Shown: positions 33,863-42,916, counted from the stretch's first letter. The stretch is DNA of 64,000 bases from Halorussus caseinilyticus (GCF_029338395.1 NZ_CP119809.1:2542001-2606000); one strand, 5' to 3'. Numbers and translations are program-made. Notes: generated from the letters alone by a model not told the origin.

Positions 33863-33900
33863 AGAGGATATATCTTTTCCAAAGACGAGATATATCCTCT
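33863..33900 (-). promoter_or_regulatory. Inverted-repeat operator over the TATA box of the TA-like operon
   Basis: AGAGGATATATC at 33863-33874 and its exact reverse complement GATATATCCTCT at 33889-33900 flank 14 bases. The arm nearer the gene contains GATATATC, about 26 bases before the ATG at 33842, so it doubles as TATA box. The layout fits repression by the encoded winged-helix dimer. Confidence 0.7.
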
Positions 33901-33909
33901 TCGGACGAC

Positions 33910-34749
33910 TCACGCCGCCAGCGCCGCGCCGCCCAGAATCGCCAGCGCGCCCAGACCGACGCAGACGCCCCAGAACGGCACGCGCTTCACGACGCGCATC
34001 AGCGCGCCGATGGTCAGATAGCCGACAACCGCGGCGGTGACGACCGCCAGCGCCGCGGGGACCGGCGCGACCGCCGGGACGCCGGTGTCGGCCAGCACCA
34101 GCGCGCCAGCGCCGAGCGCGGCCGGAATCGACAGCAGGAACGAGAGTCGGAACGACGACGGCCCGTCGTGGCCCCGAAACAGGAGCGCCGAGGTGGTGGT
34201 GCCCGACCGCGAGACGCCCGGCAGGACGGCCAGACCCTGCAACGCGCCGACCAGCACCGCGTCGGCGAGGTCCGGCGACTCCCGGCCGCCGAGCGCGAAC
34301 CCGTCGGCGACTCGCTGGAGCAGGCCGGTCGCCACGAGCAAAACGCCGACGAGGGCGACCATCGCGCCGCCCGTGAGTTCCGAGACGACCGTCTCCAGCG
34401 TGGCGTAGGCCCCGATGCCGACGACGCCGGAGACCAGCGTGGCGACTCCCAGAAACGAGAGGGTCGCGCGCTCGCTCGCGCCCGACGCGCCAGCGTCGGG
34501 CGCGAACGCCTCGCGGGGTCGCCACCCGGCGAGCGCACCCGCCACGTCGCCCAACTCGTCGCGGTAGTAGACCGCCGCCGAGAGCGCGGTCCCGGCGTGG
34601 AGGAACAGCGAGAACTGAACCGCGGCCTCCGGCGAGGACCCGAGCGCGGTCAGGAAGACGGTGACGTTGCCCTCGCTGGAGATGGGCAACCACTCGAAGA
34701 CGCCCTGCAACGCGCCCGCGACGACGGCGACGAGCGACGAGCGATTCAT
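33910..34749 (-). CDS. uppP: Undecaprenyl-diphosphatase-like lipid carrier phosphatase
   Basis: This 279-residue polytopic membrane protein of the UppP/BacA family removes a phosphate from polyprenyl diphosphate so that the carrier can be reused in glycan assembly. Both signature loops are present: QGVFEWLPISSEGN near the N-terminus with catalytic glutamates and serine, and LPGVSRSGTTTSALL in the middle. About eight hydrophobic helices are predicted. TTTTTACC lies about 25 bases before the ATG, supporting the start. Its position beside the glycan island fits a bacterial-type polyprenyl-diphosphate cycle driven by the sugar-1-phosphate transferase at 6646. Confidence 0.9.
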   Translation of the reverse strand: MNRSSLVAVVAGALQGVFEWLPISSEGNVTVFLTALGSSPEAAVQFSLFLHAGTALSAAVYYRDELGDVAGALAGWRPREAFAPDAGASGASERATLSFLGVATLVSGVVGIGAYATLETVVSELTGGAMVALVGVLLVATGLLQRVADGFALGGRESPDLADAVLVGALQGLAVLPGVSRSGTTTSALLFRGHDGPSSFRLSFLLSIPAALGAGALVLADTGVPAVAPVPAALAVVTAAVVGYLTIGALMRVVKRVPFWGVCVGLGALAILGGAALAA

Positions 34750-34792
34750 ACTCGATGGGCGAACGCCCGCGGTAAAAACGGCGCGGAAATCG

Positions 34793-34825
34793 GTCGCGGA
34801 CGCTCCGTCGGGGAGCGTCCGCGAC
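34793..34825 (+). repeat. Perfect inverted repeat in divergent promoter region
   Basis: GTCGCGGACGCTCC and its exact reverse complement are separated by five bases (GTCGG). The hairpin lies between the divergent uppP and PKD-protein genes, just upstream of an AT-rich stretch at 34848-34900. Confidence 0.7.
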
Positions 34826-34951
34826 GGCGGTCGGGCGACCCGGGTACCAAAAATACTAGAATTTTGACTTTCAATTTGATTTCCAGTATTTTAATAAGGC
34901 ATTGGAGAAACCAACGGACAACGACCGTTCCGGTCGGCATGGCACGCACAC

Positions 34952-37900
34952 ATGGCACGCGAGCAAACCCCTCCCAGCGTCTCCAACAGCGGCGGCGCTC
35001 GCCCGACAGTCGTCGTCTTGGCGGCCGTTCTCCTCGTGGCGAGCGCCCTCGCGCCGGTATCGACCACCGCGGCCGTCGGCCCCGGCGACCGCGCTTCGGT
35101 CGTCGCGGCCGGAGGTAACGCGGAAGAAACGACCCTCGGTAACGATACGGCCGTGACCGTCGCGGACGAGACGACGACTGTCGCGGACGGCGAGACGACT
35201 ACCGACGACAGCGGCGGGAACACGACGACCACCACTACCACCACCACGACCACCAGCGACAGCGACGGGAACACTACCATCGACGGCACCGTCGCGGTCC
35301 GCGGACGGGTCGAGGACGCCGAGGGCGACCCGGTGGCGAACGACACCGTGCGACTCGGGTCGGCCGACCGGAACCGCACCGACGGCGAGGGACGCTTCCG
35401 CCTCGACGGCGAGACCGGCCGGGGCTACGACCTGACCTACCGGCAGACTGGCGCGAACGCGAGCGACGACTCGTCGGACGAGAGCGACGGTCGGCCCGCG
35501 GTCTACGCCGTCGGCCGGGTGAACGCCACGGAAGACCGGACGCGGAACGTCTCGCTCCCGGCGGCGTCGGTGCTGAACGTCACCGTGGTCGCCGAGAACC
35601 GGACCGCGGTGGAGAACGCGACGGTGCGACTCACCCACGCCAGCGAGGGCGCGAACGCGACGCTCGTCGGGCGGACGGACGCGCGCGGACGACTCACCGT
35701 CGGCGGGCGCGTCGGCGTCGAACTCGCCGGAAACGTCACCGTAGCGGTCGAAGCGCCGAACGCCTCGCTGTCGGACCGCGAAGTCTCGCTGTCGGTGACG
35801 AACGCGACCCACCGGCGGGTGGTCTTGGCGCTGAACGACAGCGACCCGCCGACACTCGACTACCGGGTCGCGCCCCGGACCGTCAACGTCTCGGAGGACG
35901 TGACCTTCGACGCGCGGGACGTGACCGACGAGTCTGGTATCGAGCGCACGACGTGGACGATTCGGGACCAACCGTGGGACACCCGTCTGCTCGACTACGC
36001 CTTCGCCGCGCCGGGGAACTACTCGGTCGAACTCGCGGCGACCGACTGGGCGGGCAACCCGAACGCGACGAACGTCACGATTTCGGTGGTGGACGAGCGA
36101 GCGCCGACGGCCGCGCTGTCGGCGAACGCGACGACCGTCGAGACCAACGAGTCGGTCCGGTTGAACGCCAGCGACTCCGACGACGGCCACCGAATCGCCG
36201 ACTACCGGTGGGACTTCGACGGCGACGGGACGACCGACCGGAACACCAGCGACCCGACCGTCGTCCACGAGTACGCCGAGAACGGGAGCTACGACGCAAC
36301 CGTGACCGTCGTAGACCCCACGGGTAACCGGGCGAACGCGACCGAGCAGGTGACGGTCGAACTCCCGCCGCCGACCGCGGCGTTCTCGGTGACGGAACTG
36401 TCACCCGACATCGGCGAGTCGGTCACGTTCGACGCCTCGCCGAGCAACGGGTCGGCGACCCTCACCAACTACTCGTGGACGTTCGAGGACGGCCCGGAGG
36501 TCCCCGACCAGCGCGTGGTCACGACGAGTTTCACCGACAGCGGAACCTACGACGTGACCCTGACCGTGACCGACGAGCGGGGTCGGACCGACCGGCGCAC
36601 CCGGACCGTCGAGGTGCCCAACGAACCGCCGGACGCCGACGCCGGGTCGAACCAGTCGGTCGTCGCCGGGACAGACCTCGCGCTCGACGGCCGGTACACG
36701 ACCGACCTCCACGACGGGTTCACCTACGACTGGAACCAGACCGCCGGACCCGCGGTGAACCTCTCGAACGAGTCGGCGGTCGCACCGACGTTCACCGCGC
36801 CGGAGGTCAACCGCACCCGGACGCTCCGGTTCGAGTTGACCGCCACCGACGACCACGGCGCGAACGACACCGACTCGGTGGCCGTCGCCGTCGTTCCGAA
36901 CGCCCTGCCGACCGTCTCGTACGCGCCCGACCGCCCGACGGTCAACGAGTCGGTCGTCTTCCGGGCGAACCGGACCGGCGAGTATCGCTGGGACTTCGAC
37001 GGCGACGGAACTCCCGAGGCGACCCCCGGCGACCCGAACGTGACGGGAGATAACGCGACCCACGGATTCGGCGCGCCGAGCGAGTACCGCGTGACCCTCG
37101 TGGACGCCGCGGGCCGAGAAGTCCACCGGAACGTGACCGTCGCCGCGAACGAATCGGAGTCCGGCGGTGGAATGGGCGGCGGCGGTGCCGGTGGCGGAAT
37201 GGGCGGTGGTGGCGGAATGGGCGGCGGAGGCGGCGGCGTCCAACCCGACGCAACCGGAGCCAACAGTGGCGGCAGTGGCGACACCGGTGGGTCGGCGAGC
37301 GAGGACGCGGACGACGAGCGGGAAGACGCAAAACAGCCGAAACAGACGGTGAGCGTCGAGCGCGTCGGCGGCGGCCGAGTAGTCGCGGCAGTCGAGAACG
37401 CCACGGCGGGCGAACCGGCCGCGGTCCGACTCCCGGAGAACTTCGGCGGGAATCGCTCGGCGTTCGAGTCGGTGTCGGTCGTCGCGGACGGCGCGTCGGA
37501 CTTCTCGCTGGCGGCGTCGGCGTCCGCCGACCGGCCCGGCGGGACGCCGAGTCCGGACGCGGGCGCGGTGCTGTCGTACCTCGAAGTCGAGGAGCGCAAC
37601 GTCTCCGACGCCGAAATCGGGACCGCACGGTTCCGGTTCCGGGTCGCAACTTCGGCGCTGGACGAGGCGGGCGTCTCGCCCGAGGCGGTCCGCCTCTACC
37701 GCTACCACGGCGGCGAGTGGCAGACGCTGGCGACGAGCCTCGGCGGGTCGGAAGACGGCTTCCACCGTTTCGAGGCCGTCTCGCCGGGGTTCTCTGTGTT
37801 CGCGGTGGGTCTGGACCGCGAGGCCGTGGCGTCGGCGAACGCGATGTCGCAAGCGAGTGACGCGACCCAATCCGGCGCGGACGACGGCGAGTCCGCCGGG

Positions 37901-38023
37901 GAGAACCAGTCGAACGACGCGGGCGCGAACGGTTCCGGCGGCGTGAACGGCGACGTACTCTCGCTGGGACTGTTCGCCGCGGCGTTGCTCGCGGCGGCGC
38001 TGTGGGGCTATCTGCTGAGTTGA
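34952..38023 (+). CDS. Large secreted PKD-domain surface glycoprotein
   Basis: This 1023-residue exported protein has a hydrophobic signal segment (about residues 17-42, PTVVVLAAVLLVASALAPVS), a Thr/Ser/Asp-rich linker with an eleven-Thr run, a carboxypeptidase-regulatory-like domain (VRGRVEDAEGDPVANDTVRL), then about five PKD-type domains with YRWDFDGDG or YSWTF signatures up to about residue 730. A Gly/Met-rich spacer (about 736-765), a PGF-pre-PGF-like domain ending VSPGFSVFAVGL, an acidic Ser/Gly linker and a final helix LGLFAAALLAAALWGYLLS follow. More than forty N-X-S/T sequons are present. No PGF motif precedes the last helix, so it is probably a plain membrane anchor. It is a likely substrate of the glycosylation island. 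Confidence 0.85.
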   Translation: MAREQTPPSVSNSGGARPTVVVLAAVLLVASALAPVSTTAAVGPGDRASVVAAGGNAEETTLGNDTAVTVADETTTVADGETTTDDSGGNTTTTTTTTTTTSDSDGNTTIDGTVAVRGRVEDAEGDPVANDTVRLGSADRNRTDGEGRFRLDGETGRGYDLTYRQTGANASDDSSDESDGRPAVYAVGRVNATEDRTRNVSLPAASVLNVTVVAENRTAVENATVRLTHASEGANATLVGRTDARGRLTVGGRVGVELAGNVTVAVEAPNASLSDREVSLSVTNATHRRVVLALNDSDPPTLDYRVAPRTVNVSEDVTFDARDVTDESGIERTTWTIRDQPWDTRLLDYAFAAPGNYSVELAATDWAGNPNATNVTISVVDERAPTAALSANATTVETNESVRLNASDSDDGHRIADYRWDFDGDGTTDRNTSDPTVVHEYAENGSYDATVTVVDPTGNRANATEQVTVELPPPTAAFSVTELSPDIGESVTFDASPSNGSATLTNYSWTFEDGPEVPDQRVVTTSFTDSGTYDVTLTVTDERGRTDRRTRTVEVPNEPPDADAGSNQSVVAGTDLALDGRYTTDLHDGFTYDWNQTAGPAVNLSNESAVAPTFTAPEVNRTRTLRFELTATDDHGANDTDSVAVAVVPNALPTVSYAPDRPTVNESVVFRANRTGEYRWDFDGDGTPEATPGDPNVTGDNATHGFGAPSEYRVTLVDAAGREVHRNVTVAANESESGGGMGGGGAGGGMGGGGGMGGGGGGVQPDATGANSGGSGDTGGSASEDADDEREDAKQPKQTVSVERVGGGRVVAAVENATAGEPAAVRLPENFGGNRSAFESVSVVADGASDFSLAASASADRPGGTPSPDAGAVLSYLEVEERNVSDAEIGTARFRFRVATSALDEAGVSPEAVRLYRYHGGEWQTLATSLGGSEDGFHRFEAVSPGFSVFAVGLDREAVASANAMSQASDATQSGADDGESAGENQSNDAGANGSGGVNGDVLSLGLFAAALLAAALWGYLLS

Positions 38024-38080
38024 CGGGCGGCGAGAACGGTACAAATTTATCCTTCGTCTGGTTGGGTTTCCGTAGTTACT

Positions 38081-41000
38081 ATGGCGGGGACGACAGACGC
38101 CGTTCGGGACGTGCTGACGGAGTTCGTTCACGACCTCTACGGACGGCTGGCCGAGCGCGACGACGTATCCGCAAGTCAGGAGTTGGAAGTCGTACTGTCC
38201 GACGACACCTACTCGCTGGAGAGCGCCGAACTCGGGAGTAGACCCGAGAGGTACGCCGAAGAGCAGTTGATTTATCCACTTCTCGAAGCGGTCGGACTCG
38301 AATGCGTCCGCCAACCCTACGGCGAGCGCGGGGGAACCGTGGTGTGGCCCGACTTCGAGGTGGCGAACCTCGACACGAAGGTCATCGGGGAGAACAAGCA
38401 ACTCAACCAGTTCGAGAACGCCGTCGGCCAAATTAAAGATTACCTCGACAGGAAGTCCATCGGCGCGGAGTACGGCATCGTCTCCGACGGGATTCGGTGG
38501 CAGGTGTTCAAAATCGAGTTGGGCGGCGACTTCACCGAGTATCCCGAAATCGAGCAGGCGAACGTGGACTTCCGAGACGCGCTGTTGGCCATCGCCCACG
38601 AGGAAAGACTCGTCGAGCAGTCGGGTCTCGACGCCGACCCCGACGAGAAAATCGCGGCGTTCGTCTCGGCGTTCGAGCGCGAGTCGTTCTCGGAACTGCT
38701 CTCGCAGACCGCGCCGCGGCGCATCCGCGACCGGAGAAAGCGGGACGTGGAAGCGTTCTACGAGTTGTACATCGAACTGCTGTTCGGCGAGAGCGACGAG
38801 TACGACTACGACACCTGCCTGATGGACGACATTCGGTTCGTCGGCGACGGCGAACCCTCGGTTCGGGAGCGGCGGCTGTTTGCGATTACGCTGGTGAATC
38901 GACTGTTGTTCGTCAAGTTTCTCGAAACGCGGTCGGTACTTCCCGAGGGGTTCCTGCGCGAGCGGGTCGAACACTACCGGGAGTACGGCGACGAGTTCGC
39001 GGGCAACCTCTACGAGACCCAGATTCGGCCGCTGTTCTACGAGTTGCTGAACACGCCCGAGGCGGACCGAGAACCGAAACACCGCGACCCCGACGGGTGG
39101 TTCCGCGAGGTGCCGTATCTCAACGGCGGCCTGTTCCGGGAGAACGTCGAGGGCGAGTCGCGCTACCGGGTTATCGACCGCATCCTGCCCGACGTGATTC
39201 GGGACCTCATCGAGGGGAGTCGGCTGGAGTTGGACGGCGACAGCTTCGACCCGGCGCTTCTGGGGAGCGTCTTCGAGAAGACCATCAACCACATCGAACA
39301 GGAGCGCACCCAGAAGGACATCGGGGCCTACTACACGCCAAACGACGTGACCGAAATCGTCACCGAGCAGTCCGTGGACCCCAAGATTCGGGACGTGTTG
39401 GTCGAGACGTTCGTGGAGTCGGTCGCGGACGGGGAGGGCGACGCCGCGGACGCCCGAAGCTATCTCGAAGAACTCCCGCTGGCCGAACTCCTCCAGAAGA
39501 TAGAGAAGTGCGACGAGGCGGTTTTCTCGCCCCGCGCAGACCAGACCCGCATCGACTTCGGCGACGACGAGACGATGGCGGCCGCCAAACAGAACCTGCG
39601 GGAGTTGAAGGTGCTGGACCCCGCGTGCGGGTCGGGCCACTTCCTGACGACCGCGATGGACGAGATTCACCGGGCGCAGGGGTCGATTCTGCGCGGACTC
39701 GCCGACGGCGAGGAACCCGACGACCGGACGCGCTTCGCCGAGAAGAAGGCGCTCGCGCTGAACGCCATCTACGGCGTGGACGTGGACCGCATCGCGGCGG
39801 AAATCGCAAAGCTCCGGGTGTGGCTCAAAATCGTGGAGGGCAACCAGTGGGAACCCGAGTTCGGCAAGCTACCGAACATCGACGTGAACATCACCCACGG
39901 GAACTCGCTGGTGGGTCTCCCGCTGGCGGGGTCGTTCGACGACGCCGACGTGTGGAACAACGACATCGGCGAAATCGAGCGCAAGCGCATCGAGTACAAG
40001 CGCGACGACGAGGGCGACCCCCGCGAAATCGAGCGGTATCTGGACGAGGAGATTCGGCCCGCGCTCGACCGGAAGTACCTCGAACTGTTCTCCAAGCCGG
40101 TCGAGACCAGCATCGAGACGGCCGCGGAGTTCGACGCCGTGGTCGAGTCCATCGACGCCGACACCCTCTACCCGACGTTCTCGCTGGTCCGGGTGAAACG
40201 CGAGGACGGCGCGGCCTTCTCGGAGGACGAGACCAAGCGACTGGAGGGGATGGGCTTCTCGGTGTACAAAAAGAGCGCCAAGCAGGACGTGGCGGAGTGG
40301 GAGCGGTCGCTCAAGACCAAGGAGAACGGCAACGGCGGATACGACAAGGCGATTCTGGCCGGAAAACTCCGGGACCTGCTCGAAGACGGCTACGTCTTCT
40401 CGGAGGTCCAGCGCCAACCGACCCAGCACGACTTGGACCGGATTCTGGGCAAGCCGTTCCACTGGGTCGCGGAGTTCCCGGAGGTGGCGGAGGAACGCGG
40501 AAACACCCACTCCATCGACTTCGACATCGTACTCGGGAACCCTCCCTACGGCGACCTGCTCTCGGACGAAGAGAAGATGTTCGTCTCGACGTACGAGACC
40601 AGCGGGATTCGGGACATCTCGGCGAACTTCGTGGAACGACAGTTGCAGTTGTTGGAAGAAGGCGGGTACTTCGGGAATATCACCACACTTCGTCTCGTCT
40701 ACCAGAGTGACCTTACCGAGTTCCACGACTACCTGCGGGACCACTTAGAGCAAACCGACATCGCCTGTTTTGCCCATCGTCCCCAACAGGTGTTCCCGAA
40801 CGCAATCGTCCGTATCGCTCTACTCTCGGGTCACAAAACGAATCCGGACGAACAGGGCGAGATTCGAACGACGAAGTTCCTCCAATTCGATGGGGAGAAC
40901 CGACAGGAGATACTTACAGACCCCTCCTACCGGAGCGTCGAAGGTCTCGAACTCAGGGAGAAAATCGGCGGCAACGACCGAAGCTACGAAGTGTTACCGA

Positions 41001-41587
41001 AAGTTGGCACGGGGACTATCGAGAACATCATCGTGAAACTCCGGGAGAAATCGAACCGAATCGTCGCAGATGCCGAGGCAGACGAAGAAACCGAGTACCC
41101 GGTCTTCCGTCGGCGCGGTGGCGGCTACTGGCTCAACGCTGTTCCGGAGAACGTACACGGAAACGCGACTACGATTGAGCCGATTTACTTCGACAACGAA
41201 CTAGAGTGTCAGATGGTATTTTTGACGGTCAACTCGTCGCTGTTCTATCTCTACTGGATGACGTACGCGGACTTCCGGCACCTCAACACGGGACACATCA
41301 CCCGATTCCCGTTGCCGGAACCGGACGAATTGGAAGCGTACAGAGACGAAATCGAAGAACTGGCTGACGAACTCTGGAGCAAGATGCAGAGTGTTCACGC
41401 TGGCGGAAACCGCGACCAGTTCGACATGCCGCAGGTAAAGCCGATAATCGACAAGACTGACGAACTCTTGGCGGAGATTTTCGACCTTAGCCAAGCAGAA
41501 CTCGACTTCCTTACCGATTACAACACCGAATACGGCCGCTCCGGCCCTGAGAACGAACAAATACCCGAAGCAGAAGCGGACGACTAA
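38081..41587 (+). CDS. Single-chain Eco57I-like (type IIG) restriction-modification enzyme
   Basis: This 1168-residue protein joins nuclease, methyltransferase and recognition functions. The N-terminal nuclease fits PD-(D/E)xK: D91 in WPDFEV and E104-N-K106 in IGENKQ. The methylase has motif I DPACGSGHFL from residue 513 and motif IV NPPYG at 820-824, an adenine-N6 type signature. DIGAYYTPNDVTEIVTEQ precedes motif I as usual for this family. The C-terminal roughly 300 residues (after about 40680) should hold the target-recognition domain. There the codons become less GC-rich, suggesting exchange of the specificity part. No separate specificity or methylase gene is nearby. A BREX PglX-like protein is an alternative, but no other BREX genes are present. 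Confidence 0.85.
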   Translation: MAGTTDAVRDVLTEFVHDLYGRLAERDDVSASQELEVVLSDDTYSLESAELGSRPERYAEEQLIYPLLEAVGLECVRQPYGERGGTVVWPDFEVANLDTKVIGENKQLNQFENAVGQIKDYLDRKSIGAEYGIVSDGIRWQVFKIELGGDFTEYPEIEQANVDFRDALLAIAHEERLVEQSGLDADPDEKIAAFVSAFERESFSELLSQTAPRRIRDRRKRDVEAFYELYIELLFGESDEYDYDTCLMDDIRFVGDGEPSVRERRLFAITLVNRLLFVKFLETRSVLPEGFLRERVEHYREYGDEFAGNLYETQIRPLFYELLNTPEADREPKHRDPDGWFREVPYLNGGLFRENVEGESRYRVIDRILPDVIRDLIEGSRLELDGDSFDPALLGSVFEKTINHIEQERTQKDIGAYYTPNDVTEIVTEQSVDPKIRDVLVETFVESVADGEGDAADARSYLEELPLAELLQKIEKCDEAVFSPRADQTRIDFGDDETMAAAKQNLRELKVLDPACGSGHFLTTAMDEIHRAQGSILRGLADGEEPDDRTRFAEKKALALNAIYGVDVDRIAAEIAKLRVWLKIVEGNQWEPEFGKLPNIDVNITHGNSLVGLPLAGSFDDADVWNNDIGEIERKRIEYKRDDEGDPREIERYLDEEIRPALDRKYLELFSKPVETSIETAAEFDAVVESIDADTLYPTFSLVRVKREDGAAFSEDETKRLEGMGFSVYKKSAKQDVAEWERSLKTKENGNGGYDKAILAGKLRDLLEDGYVFSEVQRQPTQHDLDRILGKPFHWVAEFPEVAEERGNTHSIDFDIVLGNPPYGDLLSDEEKMFVSTYETSGIRDISANFVERQLQLLEEGGYFGNITTLRLVYQSDLTEFHDYLRDHLEQTDIACFAHRPQQVFPNAIVRIALLSGHKTNPDEQGEIRTTKFLQFDGENRQEILTDPSYRSVEGLELREKIGGNDRSYEVLPKVGTGTIENIIVKLREKSNRIVADAEADEETEYPVFRRRGGGYWLNAVPENVHGNATTIEPIYFDNELECQMVFLTVNSSLFYLYWMTYADFRHLNTGHITRFPLPEPDELEAYRDEIEELADELWSKMQSVHAGGNRDQFDMPQVKPIIDKTDELLAEIFDLSQAELDFLTDYNTEYGRSGPENEQIPEAEADD

Positions 41588-42045
41588 CCCCTCTCCCTCT
41601 TCTCCGCACCGACCACGACGGCCGCACACGCCCGACTGACCAACCACCAGCGAACGCCCGGCCGACCAACCGACAGGACGCGCTCGGCCCATCAACCGAC
41701 AGGACGCGACGACGACCAACCGCCGTGGGTGGGATAAAGGGGCCGCCCGCTCGCGGGCCGCAGGCCTGTGGTCGTCTCAGCGACCCCTATTCGAGCGCCG
41801 AACGAAGTGAGGCGCGAGAATATGTCGCTGAACGACCGCGAGCGGGCGGGGGCTTTTGAAACGTTCTTCGCTCCGATACCTGCGGTCGCACTCACGTTTC
41901 CACCGATGCGTAGCGAGCGGGCGGGGGCTTTCGAGGACTTCTTCGCTCCGGTGTCACCGCGACGATTCCGACGACTCCTGACCGCCGACACAGCAACCGC
42001 TACCCGGCCAGCGACTCCGAAAACGAAAACCGAACGTCCCGATTC
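41588..42045. other. Non-coding region containing repeat family A copy 3
   Basis: These 458 bases between the restriction enzyme and the first winged-helix gene contain GACCAACC-type short repeats (41636-41722), the family A copy and a short AC-rich tail. No gene is supported. Confidence 0.6.
41731..41950 (+). repeat. Dispersed repeat family A, copy 3
   Basis: This copy matches 4341-4556 over about 200 bases. It includes identical stretches such as TCGAGCGCCGAACGAAGTGA and CGAGAATATGTCGCTGA, and the same fold-back arms GGCCGCCCGCTCGCGG / CCGCGAGCGGGCGGGGGC. The unit GAGCGGGCGGGGGCTTT recurs at 41840 and 41915. The two loci are 37 kb apart. Confidence 0.8.
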
Positions 42046-42324
42046 CTAGTCGCGGCTTTCGATGTCGCCCGCGTCGTACTCGCCGTCGAGGAACCGCTCG
42101 CCCTGTTCGGTGATGGCGTAGGTGCCGCCGCCGAGGTTGTCGAGCAGGCCGTAGTCGTCGAGTTCGCGGCAACGCATCCCGACGTGGTTGGCCGAGTAGT
42201 CGAGGTCGTCGCCGAGTTCGGCGAGGCGGTTGCGAATCGCCGTCGGCGGGTGGTTGCCGTGTTCGCGGATGAATTCGAGGATTCGCTCGTCGGTCTGGGT
42301 CAGCCAGCTAGCGTGCTTTCGCAT
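42046..42324 (-). CDS. PhiH1 repressor-like winged-helix protein (first of three)
   Basis: The 92-residue protein reads as one winged helix: LTQTDERILEFIREHG, PTAIRNRLAELG, NHVGMRCRELDDYGLLDNLG and a wing TYAITEQGERFL. This is the pattern of small MarR-like regulators named after the repressor of halovirus PhiH1. The tail EYDAGDIESRD is acidic. It is probably a DNA-binding repressor; the target is unknown. A paralogue lies 207 bases away at 42532. Confidence 0.85.
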   Translation of the reverse strand: MRKHASWLTQTDERILEFIREHGNHPPTAIRNRLAELGDDLDYSANHVGMRCRELDDYGLLDNLGGGTYAITEQGERFLDGEYDAGDIESRD

Positions 42325-42531
42325 AGTAGACCGAATTTCGGTGCCGAAGTATAAATAAGTACTCGTTTTAGCAATGTAGAGGTTTGTCTCGTCCGGAGAG
42401 AGATGGGTTTCGAGCGTAGATACATTGTCGCCGACCGTGATGAAAATTATCCGAGGAATAGCGGGGGTAGGAGAGCGAGGAACGAAAACCCGAGAGGATG
42501 CCGAACCGCCGAGGACGATGGCCCCGCGGAT

Positions 42532-42792
42532 TCACCCGTCGTTCCCTTCTAAGGTCGTCGCGTCTAGCTCTTCGTTCAGGTACGCCGCACCGAGGTCGGA
42601 GAGTCGATAGTACCCGCCCTCGCGCTTTTCGAGCAGGCCGTAACTCGTCAACTCCCGGCATCGCTCGCCCGCGTAGTTCCGGTGCATGTCCGTATTCCGG
42701 GCGACGACCGCAGGCGGGACCTCACCGGCGTCGCTGACGTATTCGAGGATAGCGTCGTCGGCCGGTTTCATCCACTCCGCACGCTGGCGCAT
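42532..42792 (-). CDS. PhiH1 repressor-like winged-helix protein (second of three)
   Basis: From the ATG at 42792 the product has 86 residues: MKPADDAILEYVSDAG, VPPAVVARNTDMHRNYAGERCRELTSYGLLEKREGG split over helix-turn-helix and wing, then YYRLSDLGAAYL. It is a clear paralogue of the protein at 42046. The longer frame to 42879 adds arginine-rich residues unlike a real N-terminus and is not used. It lies on the same strand as its paralogue but with a 207-base gap, so separate promoters are likely. Confidence 0.82.
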   Translation of the reverse strand: MRQRAEWMKPADDAILEYVSDAGEVPPAVVARNTDMHRNYAGERCRELTSYGLLEKREGGYYRLSDLGAAYLNEELDATTLEGNDG

Positions 42793-42916
42793 GACGAATA
42801 AGCGGCGAAACAGTCGGTTAACCGCTCCGGTGGAACGAGATTGCTTCCTAAATAGAATTCTACAGACTTGCGAACGCAAATCTTGAAGTGGTTATAGCGA
42901 GACAGTGACATCGTGC

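Noticed and set aside
34952-38023. Archaeosortase-type PGF-CTERM sorting signal in the PKD protein
   Set aside because: A PGF-pre-PGF-like domain is present, but no PGF triplet precedes the last helix and no Arg-rich end follows it, so only a membrane anchor is claimed.
36401-39670. Very long minus-strand frame (over 1000 codons) opposite the PKD and restriction genes
   Set aside because: It is an antisense shadow: high GC with G/C at third positions removes stop codons on the other strand. The product is Arg/Val-rich with no domain, whereas both plus-strand genes have clear motifs.
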